Source: Rummeliibacillus sp963792445
GTDB lineage: Bacteria; Bacillota; Bacilli; Bacillales_A; Planococcaceae
Reading direction: 5' to 3'
Assembly: GCA_963792445.1 (NCBI GenBank)
Contig: CAWBWO010000016.1
Coordinates: forward strand, 248,001 to 312,000
DNA: 64,000 bases
Positions 31,799-39,833 of the stretch are shown here, one piece after another. The notes under the pieces are model-generated. The model searched no databases. It was given only the letters and a program-made list of their open reading frames with translations, and had not been told where the DNA came from. Position 1 is the first letter of the stretch. Every line of letters starts with the position of its first letter. The position numbers and the translations under genes were made by a program.

Positions 31799-31916
31799 TC
31801 TAGTAATGATGGCAAAGAGGTCACACCTGTTCCCATGCCGAACACAGAAGTTAAGCTCTTTAGCGCCAATGGTAGTTGGGGGCTGTCCCCCTGCGAGAGT
31901 AGGACGTTGCTAGGCA
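31799..31916 (+). rRNA. rrf: 5S ribosomal RNA
   Basis: About 117 nt with the conserved GAGGTCACACCTGTTCCCAT and GAACACAGAAGTTAAGCTCT blocks; the ends pair through CTAG(T/C) sequences. It follows 23S by 66 bp. Confidence 0.95.
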
Positions 31917-31956
31917 CACTAAATAACAACTGATATCTATCAGTTGTTTCTTTTAT

Positions 31957-32032
31957 GGAGGATTAGCTCAGCTGGGAGAGCACCTGCCTTACAAGCAGGG
32001 GGTCGGCGGTTCGAACCCGTCATCCTCCACCA
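31957..32032 (+). tRNA. tRNA-Val(TAC)
   Basis: 76-nt cloverleaf with encoded CCA; acceptor GGAGGAT/ATCCTCC, anticodon loop CTTACAA. First tRNA after 5S, as in Bacillus rrn-tRNA clusters. Confidence 0.97.
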
Positions 32033-32051
32033 TATTAAATATTTATTAAAT

Positions 32052-32127
32052 GAGTCATTAGCTCAGTTGGTAGAGCATCTGACTTTTAATCAGAGGGTCG
32101 CTGGTTCGAATCCTGCATGACTCACCA
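32052..32127 (+). tRNA. tRNA-Lys(TTT)
   Basis: Acceptor GAGTCAT/ATGACTC, anticodon loop CTTTTAA, encoded CCA. In Bacillus clusters a tRNA-Thr usually sits between Val and Lys; it is absent here. Confidence 0.97.
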
Positions 32128-32142
32128 TTTAATTTAATATAT

Positions 32143-32227
32143 GCGGGTGTGGCGGAATTGGCAGACGCACTAGACTTAGGATCTAGCGCCGCAAGGCGTG
32201 GGGGTTCGACTCCCTTCACCCGCACCA
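32143..32227 (+). tRNA. tRNA-Leu(TAG)
   Basis: 85-nt class II tRNA with a long variable arm (CGCCGCAAGGCG), anticodon TAG in CTTAGGA, encoded CCA. Confidence 0.97.
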
Positions 32228-32271
32228 TTTATTTTAAAACTTTATAATTGCCAGATTAAAAATAAGCATAT

Positions 32272-32346
32272 GCGGAAGTAGTTCAGTGGTAGAACATCAC
32301 CTTGCCAAGGTGGGGGTCGCGGGTTCGAACCCCGTCTTCCGCTCCA
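32272..32346 (+). tRNA. tRNA-Gly(GCC)
   Basis: Acceptor GCGGAAG/CTTCCGC, anticodon GCC in TTGCCAA, encoded CCA. Confidence 0.97.
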
Positions 32347-32351
32347 AATAT

Positions 32352-32440
32352 GCCGGGGTGGCGGAACTGGCAGACGCACAGGACTTAAAATCCTGCGGTA
32401 GGTGACTACCGTACCGGTTCGATTCCGGTCCTCGGCACCA
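32352..32440 (+). tRNA. tRNA-Leu(TAA)
   Basis: 89-nt class II tRNA, long variable arm (GGTAGGTGACTACC), anticodon TAA in CTTAAAA, encoded CCA. Confidence 0.97.
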
Positions 32441-32476
32441 TTTATTAAATATTAAGCAATGATTAATATATAATAT

Positions 32477-32553
<77 letters not shown>

Positions 32554-32557
32554 TATC

Positions 32558-32634
32558 CGGGAAGTAGCTCAGCTTGGTAGAGCACTTGGTTTGGGACCAA
32601 GGGGTCGCAGGTTCGAATCCTGTCTTCCCGACCA
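32558..32634 (+). tRNA. tRNA-Pro(TGG)
   Basis: Acceptor CGGGAAG/CTTCCCG, anticodon TGG in TTTGGGA, encoded CCA; starts 4 nt after tRNA-Arg. Confidence 0.97.
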
Positions 32635-32654
32635 TTTTAAATAATAATAATATT

Positions 32655-32730
32655 GGGGCCTTAGCTCAGCTGGGAGAGCGCCTGCCTTGCACGCAGGAGG
32701 TCAGCGGTTCGATCCCGCTAGGCTCCACCA
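32655..32730 (+). tRNA. tRNA-Ala(TGC)
   Basis: Acceptor GGGGCCT/AGGCTCC, anticodon TGC in CTTGCAC, encoded CCA. Confidence 0.97.
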
Positions 32731-32751
32731 AATTTATATAAATAATATTAT

Positions 32752-32825
32752 GGCGGCCTAGCTCAGCTGGCTAGAGCGTACGGTTCATACCCGTAAGGTC
32801 GGGGGTTCGATCCCCTCGGCCGCCA
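32752..32825 (+). tRNA. tRNA-Met(CAT), elongator
   Basis: Acceptor GGCGGCC/GGCCGCC, anticodon CAT in TTCATAC; body closely matches the Bacillus elongator tRNA-Met. CCA is not encoded (the discriminator A is followed by TAA), so it must be added after transcription. Confidence 0.93.
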
Positions 32826-32833
32826 TAAACTCT

Positions 32834-32926
32834 GGAGGAATACCCAAGTCTGGCTGAAGGGATCGGTCTTGAAAACCGACAGGCGGGTCAAACCGCGCGG
32901 GGGTTCGAATCCCTCTTCCTCCTCCA
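32834..32926 (+). tRNA. tRNA-Ser(TGA)
   Basis: 93-nt class II tRNA with a long variable arm, anticodon TGA in CTTGAAA, encoded CCA. Confidence 0.97.
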
Positions 32927-32967
32927 TTTACATTTTTAAATTACGAGATTAAAATGAATAATACTAT

Positions 32968-33044
<77 letters not shown>

Positions 33045-33047
33045 AAT

Positions 33048-33124
33048 GGTCCGGTAGTTCAGCTGGTTAGAATGCCTGCCTGTCACGCAGGAGGTCGCGG
33101 GTTCGAGTCCCGTCCGGACCGCCA
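33048..33124 (+). tRNA. tRNA-Asp(GTC)
   Basis: Acceptor GGTCCGG/CCGGACC, anticodon GTC in CTGTCAC, GCCA end encoded. Confidence 0.97.
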
Positions 33125-33153
33125 TTTTTCTTTAACGATCTATTAGATATAGT

Positions 33154-33229
33154 GGGTCGGTAGCTCAGTTGGTAGAGCATTAGATTGAAGCTCTAAGTGT
33201 CGGCAGTTCGATTCTGTCCCGACCCACCA
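33154..33229 (+). tRNA. tRNA-Phe(GAA)
   Basis: Acceptor GGGTCGG/CCGACCC, anticodon GAA in TTGAAGC, encoded CCA. Confidence 0.96.
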
Positions 33230-33233
33230 TAAT

Positions 33234-33307
33234 GCGGGTGTAGTTTAGTGGTAAAACCACAGCCTTCCAAGCTGTTGTCGAGAGTTCGATTCTCTTCACC
33301 CGCTCCA
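33234..33307 (+). tRNA. tRNA-Gly(TCC)
   Basis: Acceptor GCGGGTG/CACCCGC, anticodon TCC in CTTCCAA, encoded CCA. It follows Phe directly, without the tRNA-His usual in Bacillus clusters. Confidence 0.96.
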
Positions 33308-33312
33308 ATTAT

Positions 33313-33389
<77 letters not shown>

Positions 33390-33398
33390 TAACAATAT

Positions 33399-33475
33399 TC
33401 CGAAGTAGCTCAGTTGGTAGCAGCATCTGACTGTTAATCAGAGGGTCGCAGGTTCGAGTCCTGCCTTCGGAGCCA
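33399..33475 (+). tRNA. tRNA-Asn(GTT)
   Basis: Acceptor TCCGAAG/CTTCGGA, anticodon GTT in CTGTTAA, GCCA end encoded. Confidence 0.97.
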
Positions 33476-33479
33476 TATT

Positions 33480-33551
33480 GGCCCCTTGGTCAAGCGGTTA
33501 AGACACCGCCCTTTCACGGCGGTAACACGAGTTCGAATCTCGTAGGGGTCA
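33480..33551 (+). tRNA. tRNA-Glu(TTC)
   Basis: Acceptor GGCCCCT/AGGGGTC with one G-T pair, anticodon TTC in CTTTCAC. CCA is not encoded. It is the last tRNA of the cluster and is followed by a terminator. Confidence 0.94.
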
Positions 33552-33557
33552 TACTTA

Positions 33558-33597
33558 AAATCCTTTAGAATCCATTTGGTTCTAAGGGATTTTTTTA
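33558..33597 (+). terminator. Terminator of the rRNA-tRNA operon
   Basis: A 13-bp stem with one G-T pair (33558-33570 with 33580-33592) and a T-run. The complementary strand has a shorter T-run and may serve the small minus-strand gene remnant. Confidence 0.92.
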
Positions 33598-33790
33598 TTT
33601 CGCAATGAATGCATTAATTGATAATCCGAGCTTTCTTGTTGATAAATTTCTAAAATTAAAGCTAAATATAATTTTTCTCGTAATTTTAAATTATCTTCTC
33701 CCCTAAATTCGTTTTTATCGCAACTTCACCGATTATATAATCTCCTGAATAACGCCATTTATTGGAAAATGCTACTTCCCACTTGTCATC
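33582..33790 (-). pseudogene. Small hypothetical gene, broken
   Basis: Not recognised. Two minus-strand frames look coding. The upstream one reads DDKWEVAFSNKWRYSGDYII then GEVA; the downstream one, shifted by one missing base at about 33719, reads 45 residues beginning DKNEFRGEDNLKLREKLYLA and ending LMHSLRNKKIP before a TAG at 33582-33584. The codon choice and amphipathic composition are protein-like. The upstream frame has a TGA directly before its first GAT and no usable start, so a second lesion is likely. The stop falls in the hairpin that ends the tRNA cluster. Probably a decayed or mis-sequenced gene of about 75 codons. Confidence 0.4.
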
Positions 33791-33813
33791 TCATTTATCT
33801 CATTTTAAAATAA

Positions 33814-33825
33814 GAACAGACGTTC
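33814..33825. promoter_or_regulatory. LexA (SOS) operator
   Basis: GAACAGACGTTC is a perfect GAAC-N4-GTTC core of the Bacillus LexA box, 19 bp before the start of the Y-family polymerase gene and just ahead of its ribosome site. It implies DNA-damage induction of the polymerase and the YolD-like gene. Confidence 0.8.
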
Positions 33826-33843
33826 CTTTTGGAGGTGCTGTAG

Positions 33844-35101
33844 ATGTATGAGGATATGCCGAGAAGATCGATTATGTGTGTGGATATGAAATGTTTTTAT
33901 GCTAGTTGTATGGCGTCTTGGGCTCATTTAGATGTCCTGAAAGAGGCCATTGCCGTTGTCGGCAATTTTCAGCAAAAAGGTAGCATTGTTCTTGCTGCTT
34001 CTCCGCTTATGAAAAAGCGGTTTCAAGTGAAGACAGGAACTAGGGTTATATGAAATACCGAAGCATCCAGATATTCATCTGTTTGAACCAAAGATGGAAT
34101 ACTTTGTCCGCATGTCAGTTGAAATCACAAAGTTACTTCATAGCTATGTACCAAAGGAAGCAATTCATGTATATAGCATTGATGAAAGTTTTGTCGATCT
34201 TACAGGGACAGAGAAACTATGGGGGGATCCGGTTGAAACAGCGCATAAAATTCAAGAAGAACTTTATCGGCAATTTGAAATACCTAGCACTGTAGGAATG
34301 GGACCAAATATGCTCTTAGCAAAGCTTGCCCTTGATTTAGATGCCAAAAAAACAGGCTTTGCTAAATGGGATTTTGAAGATGTAGAAAAAAAGCTATGGA
34401 AAGTCACACCTTTATCGAAAATGTGGGGAATTGGCCATCGAACAGAACGCACACTGAATAATATGGGGATTTTCTCTGTCGGAGATTTAGCGCATGCAGA
34501 TTTAGCGATACTAGAAAAGCGTTTCGGCATTATGGGCAATCAGCTTTATCATCATGCATGGGGGATTGATTTATCAAAGGTAGGCGAAGCACCACTTGTA
34601 GAGGGACAAATTAGTTATGGCAAAAGCCAAATATTAATGCGTGACTATAACACCAAAAAGGAAGTGCTCGCGGTACTCCTTGAAATGTGTGAAGATGTGG
34701 CCAGAAGAGCACGAGAAGCTTATAAAGTAGGGCGTACGATCACGTTAGGTATTGCTTATAGCAAAAATGCCTTTGGTGGAGGCTTTCAACGTTCACACAC
34801 AATTGATGAAGCCACCAATGATACGATGGCTATTTATCGCGTTTGTCAGCAAATTTTAAATGAGCATTACAATGAACGGCCCGTGCGCCAAATAAGCGTT
34901 AGTATAACAAAATTAGAATCAGAACATTCCATGCAGCTCAACTTTTTTGATACATCCCGCTTTAAACGTCGTAAACTAGGCGCTGCAATGGATCACCTTC
35001 GAACACATTATGGCTCTGCGGCGGTGTTGCGAGCGGTATCGTATACAGATGCAGGAACAGCAGTTAAGCGCTCCCAATTGCTCGGAGGTCATAAAAAATA
35101 A
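33844..35101 (+). pseudogene. Y-family DNA polymerase (UvrX/YqjW type), frameshifted
   Basis: Together two frames give about 418 residues of a UvrX/YqjW-like translesion polymerase. The first (from ATG 33844, 8 nt after GGAGG) has SIMCVDMKCFYASC with the metal-binding Asp and steric Tyr, and AVVGNFQQKGSIVLAASPLM. The second has VYSIDESFVDLTG with the catalytic Asp/Glu pair, STVGMGPNMLLAKLALDLDA, and the little-finger domain up to QLLGGHKK. One G too many in the GGG at 34043-34045 separates them; without it the join reads KTGTRLYEIPKHP. The LexA box upstream and the YolD-like gene downstream are the usual company of these SOS polymerases. No other lesion is visible. Confidence 0.85.
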
Positions 35102-35129
35102 TTGGAATGTATAAAAGGAGGTATTCCTT

Positions 35130-35465
35130 ATGCTACGAGATCGTGGGAATATTAAGTGGACGGCCATGATGTTACCAGAACATGTACAGAGACTGCGAAA
35201 CTGGCAACAGGAAACAAAGCAAATTAAAAAGCCAGCATATGACGAATGGACATTGCAAGCATTAGGAGAAGAACTCATGCAAGCTTACTTGGGGAAGAAA
35301 GAAGTACTACTAGAAGTCTGGTATCAAAAAGCAAGCACTGAGTACAGAGGAATCATTACAGCACTCAACAACGAAGATAAAAAATTATGTTTATATAATA
35401 TGGATGAAAACAAAATGAACTGGATTGAAGCAGAATTAATTCTCCATATCCACATATTTGAATAG
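35130..35465 (+). CDS. YolD-like family protein
   Basis: A 111-residue protein of the YolD-like family. The opening LRDRGNIKWTAMMLPEHVQR is the family hallmark, followed by a helical stretch and a beta-rich end with the pattern YRGIITALNNEDKKLCLYN. YolD-like proteins accompany UvrX/YqjW-type Y-family polymerases in Bacillus and its prophages and are thought to assist or regulate them. The start ATG is 9 nt after AAAGGAGG (from about 35114). It lies 28 bp behind the polymerase gene and should be in the same LexA-controlled transcript. Confidence 0.86.
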   Translation: MLRDRGNIKWTAMMLPEHVQRLRNWQQETKQIKKPAYDEWTLQALGEELMQAYLGKKEVLLEVWYQKASTEYRGIITALNNEDKKLCLYNMDENKMNWIEAELILHIHIFE

Positions 35466-35789
35466 ATGACGGCAATTAAATATTCATATAGTAGTGCGGC
35501 TAGTCATTGAAAAGTTGGAAGGAATATTTAGGGATATCTTTCATGAGATTTTAATCGTGAATTTTTGGTGGATATTAGCTCTAAACAGTGTTGAAGGGGA
35601 ATTAGCGACAGAAACTAGCGAAGCAAGATTTGGAGCATAGGTTTTCGACGAAGCGGCTTAAGGAATGCCCACGAAAAGCATAATAATTTCACTTCAAGCA
35701 ATACTTAGTGATATCTAAAATAGCACGAAAATATTTTTAATGCAGAAGATAAAAATATTTTAAAATAGTTGATTTTTTCAAAAAACTCA

Positions 35790-35818
35790 TTGACAAATGA
35801 CTTAAATATGAATAATAT
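35790..35818 (+). promoter_or_regulatory. Promoter of the met S-box operon
   Basis: TTGACA (35790-35795), 17-bp spacer, TAATAT (35813-35818), placed 30 bp before the S-box. The region from 35466 to 35789 shows no gene; 35580-35690 is locally GC-richer and may be a degraded intergenic repeat. Confidence 0.75.
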
Positions 35819-35847
35819 GAATATCATAAACTTACAACTTAATAAAT

Positions 35848-35998
35848 GGAATTTATCAAGAGTGACTGAGGGATAGGCCCGATGAAGTCCAGCAACCCCC
35901 ACTAGGGAAGGTGCTAATTCCTACAGAATTTATTTCTGAAAGATAAATGGACGTCGATTATTAGATACATCTTTCAGTTGAGAGATGTATCTTTTTTA
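35848..35998 (+). ncRNA. SAM-I (S-box) riboswitch with terminator
   Basis: The conserved S-box core is present: TATCAAGAGTGACTGAGGGA, GGCCCGATGAAGTCCAGCAA with CCCCC, AAGGTGCTAATTCCTACAGA, and CTGAAAGATAAATGG closing P1. An intrinsic terminator follows (AGATACATCT at 35963-35972 with 35983-35992, then T-run). In established S-box logic SAM binding favours the terminator, so the downstream methionine importer is made only when SAM is low. Confidence 0.95.
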
Positions 35999-36060
35999 AT
36001 GAAAACGAATAGTTTTCTGATAGAATAAGAGAATTTTTAACAAGGATTAGAGGGATTTAT

Positions 36061-37074
36061 ATGCTGGAAATACAAGATGTATCGAAGGTTTACAAAACAA
36101 GAAAGAAAACAGTAACCGGTGTAGATCATGTCTCTTTAACTATTGGAGACGGAGAAATATTTGGAATAGTCGGTTATTCTGGAGCGGGCAAAAGTTCTCT
36201 ACTACGCTGTATCAACTTACTAGAGCAACCAACAGATGGTCGCATTTTAATCAATGGACAAGATTTAACAAAGCTAAAAGGTGAACAGCTTCGCCAGGCA
36301 CGTCTAAAAATCGGTATGATTTTCCAACACTTTTACTTGATCAGCCAAAAAACAGTTGGGGAAAATATCGAATTTGCTCTAAAAGCTGCAAAAACACCAA
36401 AGAGCGAGCGAGAACAGCGAGTGAAGGAACTGCTCGAAATGGTTGGCCTAGAAGATAAAAAAGACGTATTTCCGGCACAACTAAGTGGTGGCCAAAAACA
36501 ACGTGTAGGTATTGCAAGAGCACTAGCGAATAACCCATCTATATTGCTATGTGATGAAGCGACATCAGCACTGGACCCGACAACAACTACATCCATTTTA
36601 CGATTACTTAAGAAAATCAATCGTGAACTCGGTATTACGATTGTATTAATCACACACGAAATGGACGTCGTGAAAGAAATTTGTGACAGAATGGCAATTA
36701 TGCAGGGCGGGAAAGTAATCGAAGAAGGATTTGTTTACGATATTTTCGCTGATCCTCAAAAACCATTAACAAAAGAATTCATCAGTAGTGTCGTATCGTT
36801 CGATATTCCACAAGAGATTATGCAAAATGTCACAGGACAGGTTGTGAAAATTTTATTCAAAGGTAATGTGGCTGGTGAAGGAGTTATTTCAGATATGCTT
36901 CAGCAGTTCGAAGTACAAGGGAATTTCCTTCATGGCACCATTGAATATATTCAAGAAAGACCGCTTGGCATCTTCCTAATGGAGCTGAAAGGACAAGTAG
37001 CGGATATTAATCGCTCTGTTACCTATATGGAAAGCCGCGGCGTAACAGTGGAGGTGTTGAACTATGTTATTTGA
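36061..37074 (+). CDS. metN: Methionine ABC transporter ATP-binding protein
   Basis: A 337-residue ABC ATPase with a C-terminal NIL regulatory domain. Motifs: Walker A GYSGAGKSS, Q-loop FQHF, signature LSGGQKQRVGIARAL, Walker B ILLCDEATSALDP, switch HEMD. The NIL domain (about 260-337) binds methionine and inhibits transport when the internal pool is full. With MetI and MetQ it imports D- and L-methionine. It is the first gene behind the S-box riboswitch and overlaps metI by 11 nt, a sign of translational coupling. Confidence 0.95.
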   Translation: MLEIQDVSKVYKTRKKTVTGVDHVSLTIGDGEIFGIVGYSGAGKSSLLRCINLLEQPTDGRILINGQDLTKLKGEQLRQARLKIGMIFQHFYLISQKTVGENIEFALKAAKTPKSEREQRVKELLEMVGLEDKKDVFPAQLSGGQKQRVGIARALANNPSILLCDEATSALDPTTTTSILRLLKKINRELGITIVLITHEMDVVKEICDRMAIMQGGKVIEEGFVYDIFADPQKPLTKEFISSVVSFDIPQEIMQNVTGQVVKILFKGNVAGEGVISDMLQQFEVQGNFLHGTIEYIQERPLGIFLMELKGQVADINRSVTYMESRGVTVEVLNYVI

Positions 37075-37756
37075 TCCAAGTCATTTTACTGAAATGCTAC
37101 CAGATATCTGGAAGGCATTTGGTCAGACAATTCAAATGGTGGGGATTGCCTTAGCGATTGCTTTAATCATCGGTTTGCCACTAGGTCTCTTATTATTCAT
37201 CACGAGCAAAGGTCTATTTTCAACAAGTAAATCAGGAATACTTGGCAATCGTTTCGTCAATGTAGTAGTTGGCTTTATCGTCAATCTTATTCGTTCTATT
37301 CCTTATATCATCCTATTAGTAGCACTATTCCCATTCACGAAATTGTTAATTGGCGATACAATCGGACCGATTGCAGCGAGTGTTTCTTTATCCGTTGCAT
37401 CCATCCCATTCTTCGCAAGACTTGTTGAAACATCTCTACGTGAAATTGATAAAGGGGTAATTGAAGCATCCATCGCTGTTGGTGCAACACGTTGGATGAT
37501 TATTAAAGACGTACTACTTCCTGAAGCAAAATCAGGTGTTATTCAAGGCATTACAATGACAATTATTAGTTTAGTTGCATACTCCGCAATGGCCGGTATT
37601 ATCGGCGGTGGTGGGATTGGGGACTTAGCAATCCGCTTTGGTTATTACAGATACGATAACACGATTATGATCGCAACAGTCGTAATCCTAATCATCATCG
37701 TCCAAGCCATTCAATTAGCAGGCGATGCCATCGCAAAAGCAGTAGATAGACGTTAA
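37064..37756 (+). CDS. metI: Methionine ABC transporter permease
   Basis: A 230-residue inner-membrane permease with five or so hydrophobic segments (for example MVGIALAIALIIGLPLGLLL). The coupling EAA-like loop is EIDKGVIEASIAVGATRWMI, which contacts the MetN ATPase. GIIGGGGIGDLAIRFGYYRY near the end is typical of MetI. The start ATG lies inside the last codons of metN, behind GTGGAGG. The stop codon lies within a 17-bp sequence that recurs 179 bp downstream as part of a repeat element separating metI from metQ. Confidence 0.95.
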   Translation: MLFDPSHFTEMLPDIWKAFGQTIQMVGIALAIALIIGLPLGLLLFITSKGLFSTSKSGILGNRFVNVVVGFIVNLIRSIPYIILLVALFPFTKLLIGDTIGPIAASVSLSVASIPFFARLVETSLREIDKGVIEASIAVGATRWMIIKDVLLPEAKSGVIQGITMTIISLVAYSAMAGIIGGGGIGDLAIRFGYYRYDNTIMIATVVILIIIVQAIQLAGDAIAKAVDRR

Positions 37757-37946
37757 AGCGGAACACGTCCGTAACAAGGAAGATAGCCTAAAGGCGCGAC
37801 ATCGTCGCAACGGCTATCTGAACATCGTTGGACTCGACAAGCGCTGGAAGGCCCGAATCGAAAGCGTTTTTCCAGCTTTCGACCGAGGGACTGAAGCGAC
37901 TCGAGGGGCTGGCGTGTGGAGCTGGATAGCGTTAAAGCGGAACACG
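37751..37946. repeat. GC-rich intergenic element flanked by 17-bp direct repeats
   Basis: CGTTAAAGCGGAACACG occurs at 37751-37767 and again at 37930-37946. Between them lie about 160 GC-rich bases with several self-complementary blocks: GATAGCC / GGCTATC, GCGAC-ATC-GTCGC, and GCTGGAA / TTCCAGC. The stop codon of metI is inside the left repeat. The layout suggests a small non-autonomous repeat (REP or MITE-like) inserted within the operon. No protein is encoded. Confidence 0.65.
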
Positions 37947-38009
37947 CTCGTAAATTAGTAATGTATTTAATTAATACATCAATATAAACAGACATCAGGG
38001 GGCTATCAA

Positions 38010-38846
38010 ATGAAGAAATTATTAGTGACATTATGCTTATTAGTCGTAGTAACAGCTCTTGCCGCGTGTGGTGGCGGAGACAAAGCAAAAGATACAAACA
38101 AAGCTACAGAGACAAAAAATATTAAAATTGGTGCAACAGCAGGTCCATATAGTGACATGGTAAAAAAAGCAATCGCTCCAGAACTTGAGAAAAAAGGCTA
38201 CAAAGTAGAAATCGTAGAATTTAGCGATTATATCCAACCGAACAAAGCATTAAATACAGGTGATATTGATGCAAACTTATTCCAAAACTCTATGTATTTA
38301 GCAAACTATAACAAAGAAAATGGTACAAAGCTTCAAAAGTTAATCATCGTACCAACTGCACCAATGGGCTTCTTCTCTAAAAAGTTTAAAACAAAAGATG
38401 ATATTAAAGACGGTGCAACAGTAGCCATCGCCAATGACCCATCAACAGCAGCACGTACTTTACAATCATTACAAGACAATGGCCTAATCAAAATCAACGG
38501 TGAAATTAATCAACTAACAGCATCAGAAAAAGATATCAAAGAAAATCCGAAAAAATTGAAATTCCAATCACTAGAAGCAGCAGGCCTACCACGTGCAGTG
38601 GAAAGCGCTGATTTAGTAGGGGTTCCAGGAAACTACGCATTAGCAGCAAATATGAAATTACAAGATGCCGTATTCCTTGAAAATATGCCAGATAAATATC
38701 GTAATGTAGTAGCTGTTCGTGAGGCAGATAAAAACTCACAATTATCAAAAGACATAAAAGCAGTCGTTGAATCAAAAGAATTTGAAAAAGTAATTGACCA
38801 AGAATTCAAAGGATTCGGCAAACCAGAATGGATGAAAAATCGCTAA
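38010..38846 (+). CDS. metQ: Methionine-binding lipoprotein, copy 1
   Basis: A 278-residue exported lipoprotein of the NlpA/MetQ family. The signal peptide (MKKLLVTLCLLVVVTALAAC) ends in a lipobox LAAC, with Cys20 as lipidation site. Typical MetQ motifs follow: KIGATAGPYSDMVKKAIAPE, YIQPNKALNTGDIDANLFQN, IAIAND-type hinge VAIANDPSTAARTLQSLQ, and AAGLPRAVESADLVGVPGNY. It captures methionine outside the cell for MetNI. It is separated from metI by the 253-bp gap with the repeat element and is followed by a second metQ. Confidence 0.93.
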   Translation: MKKLLVTLCLLVVVTALAACGGGDKAKDTNKATETKNIKIGATAGPYSDMVKKAIAPELEKKGYKVEIVEFSDYIQPNKALNTGDIDANLFQNSMYLANYNKENGTKLQKLIIVPTAPMGFFSKKFKTKDDIKDGATVAIANDPSTAARTLQSLQDNGLIKINGEINQLTASEKDIKENPKKLKFQSLEAAGLPRAVESADLVGVPGNYALAANMKLQDAVFLENMPDKYRNVVAVREADKNSQLSKDIKAVVESKEFEKVIDQEFKGFGKPEWMKNR

Positions 38847-38883
38847 TATTGGATTTTCTTCAAATATAAATGGGGGTTATACA

Positions 38884-39723
38884 ATGAAAAAACTTTTACT
38901 TACTCTATGTTTGCTAGTAGTAGCAACAGCTCTTGCTGCATGTGGCGGCGGAGATAACGCAAAAAAAGATACAAACAAAGCAACAGAAACAAAAAACATT
39001 AAAATCGGTGCAACAGCAGGCCCATACAGTGATATGCTAAAAAAAGCAATCGTTCCTGAACTTGAGAAAAAAGGTTACAAAGTAGATGTAGTAGAATTCA
39101 GTGATTATATCCAACCAAACAAAGCATTGGATTCAGGCGATATTGATGCAAACTTATTCCAACACTCAGTGTACTTAGAAAACTTCAATAAAGAAAATGG
39201 TACAAAAATTAAAGGCCTAATTATCGTGCCAACTGCACCAATGGGTTTCTTCTCTAAAAAATATAAAACAGTTGACGAAATCAAAGATGGCTCAACAGTA
39301 GCAATCGCCAATGACCCATCAAATGCAGCACGTACTTTAAAATCTTTACAAGAACAAGGTTTAATCGAAATTAATGGTAAAATTGATCAATTAAAAGCAT
39401 CAACAAAAGACATTGAAGAAAACCCGAAAAACCTAAAATTCCAAGAAATCGAAGCAGCAGGTCTACCACGTGCAGTGGAAAGTGCTGACTTAGTAGGTGT
39501 ACCAGGAAACTTTGCATTAGCAGCAAACATGAAATTACAAGATGCTGTATTTCTAGAAAACATGCCTGACCAATTCCGTAACGTTGTAGCAGTTCGTGAA
39601 GCAGACGAAAACTCACAACTAGCAAAAGACCTAAAAGCTGTAGTAGAATCACCTGAATTCGAAAAAGTAATCGATACAGACTTCAAAGGCTTTGGCAAAC
39701 CTGATTGGATGACAAAAAAATAA
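38884..39723 (+). CDS. metQ: Methionine-binding lipoprotein, copy 2
   Basis: A 279-residue near-duplicate of the preceding protein, with the same lipobox (ATALAACGGG) and most motifs unchanged. Differences are scattered (for example NTGDID to DSGDID, KLQKL to KIKGL), so the duplication is old enough to have drifted but clearly local. It starts 37 bp after the first copy behind GGGGG. The second copy may widen ligand range (D-methionine, sulfoxide or peptides) or simply raise dose; the sequence does not decide. The operon ends here with a strong terminator. Confidence 0.93.
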   Translation: MKKLLLTLCLLVVATALAACGGGDNAKKDTNKATETKNIKIGATAGPYSDMLKKAIVPELEKKGYKVDVVEFSDYIQPNKALDSGDIDANLFQHSVYLENFNKENGTKIKGLIIVPTAPMGFFSKKYKTVDEIKDGSTVAIANDPSNAARTLKSLQEQGLIEINGKIDQLKASTKDIEENPKNLKFQEIEAAGLPRAVESADLVGVPGNFALAANMKLQDAVFLENMPDQFRNVVAVREADENSQLAKDLKAVVESPEFEKVIDTDFKGFGKPDWMTKK

Positions 39724-39735
39724 GATTTAAATAAG

Positions 39736-39793
39736 AAAACAACACCCTAAAAATAGACAATATAAAAGTCTATTTTATAGGGTGTTGTTTTTT
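39736..39793 (+). terminator. Terminator of the met operon
   Basis: AACAACACCCTAAAAATAGAC (read as two blocks, AACAACACCC and TAAAAATAGAC) at 39738-39758 pairs with GTCTATTTTATAGGGTGTTG at 39769-39788, followed by a run of T. Confidence 0.93.
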
Positions 39794-39833
39794 GTATAGA
39801 GATGAGCAAAAAAGGAGGGGGAACAATCTGGAT

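Noticed and set aside
35490..35700. Possible gene between the YolD-like gene and the met S-box
   Set aside because: Stops in all frames; at most a degraded intergenic repeat.
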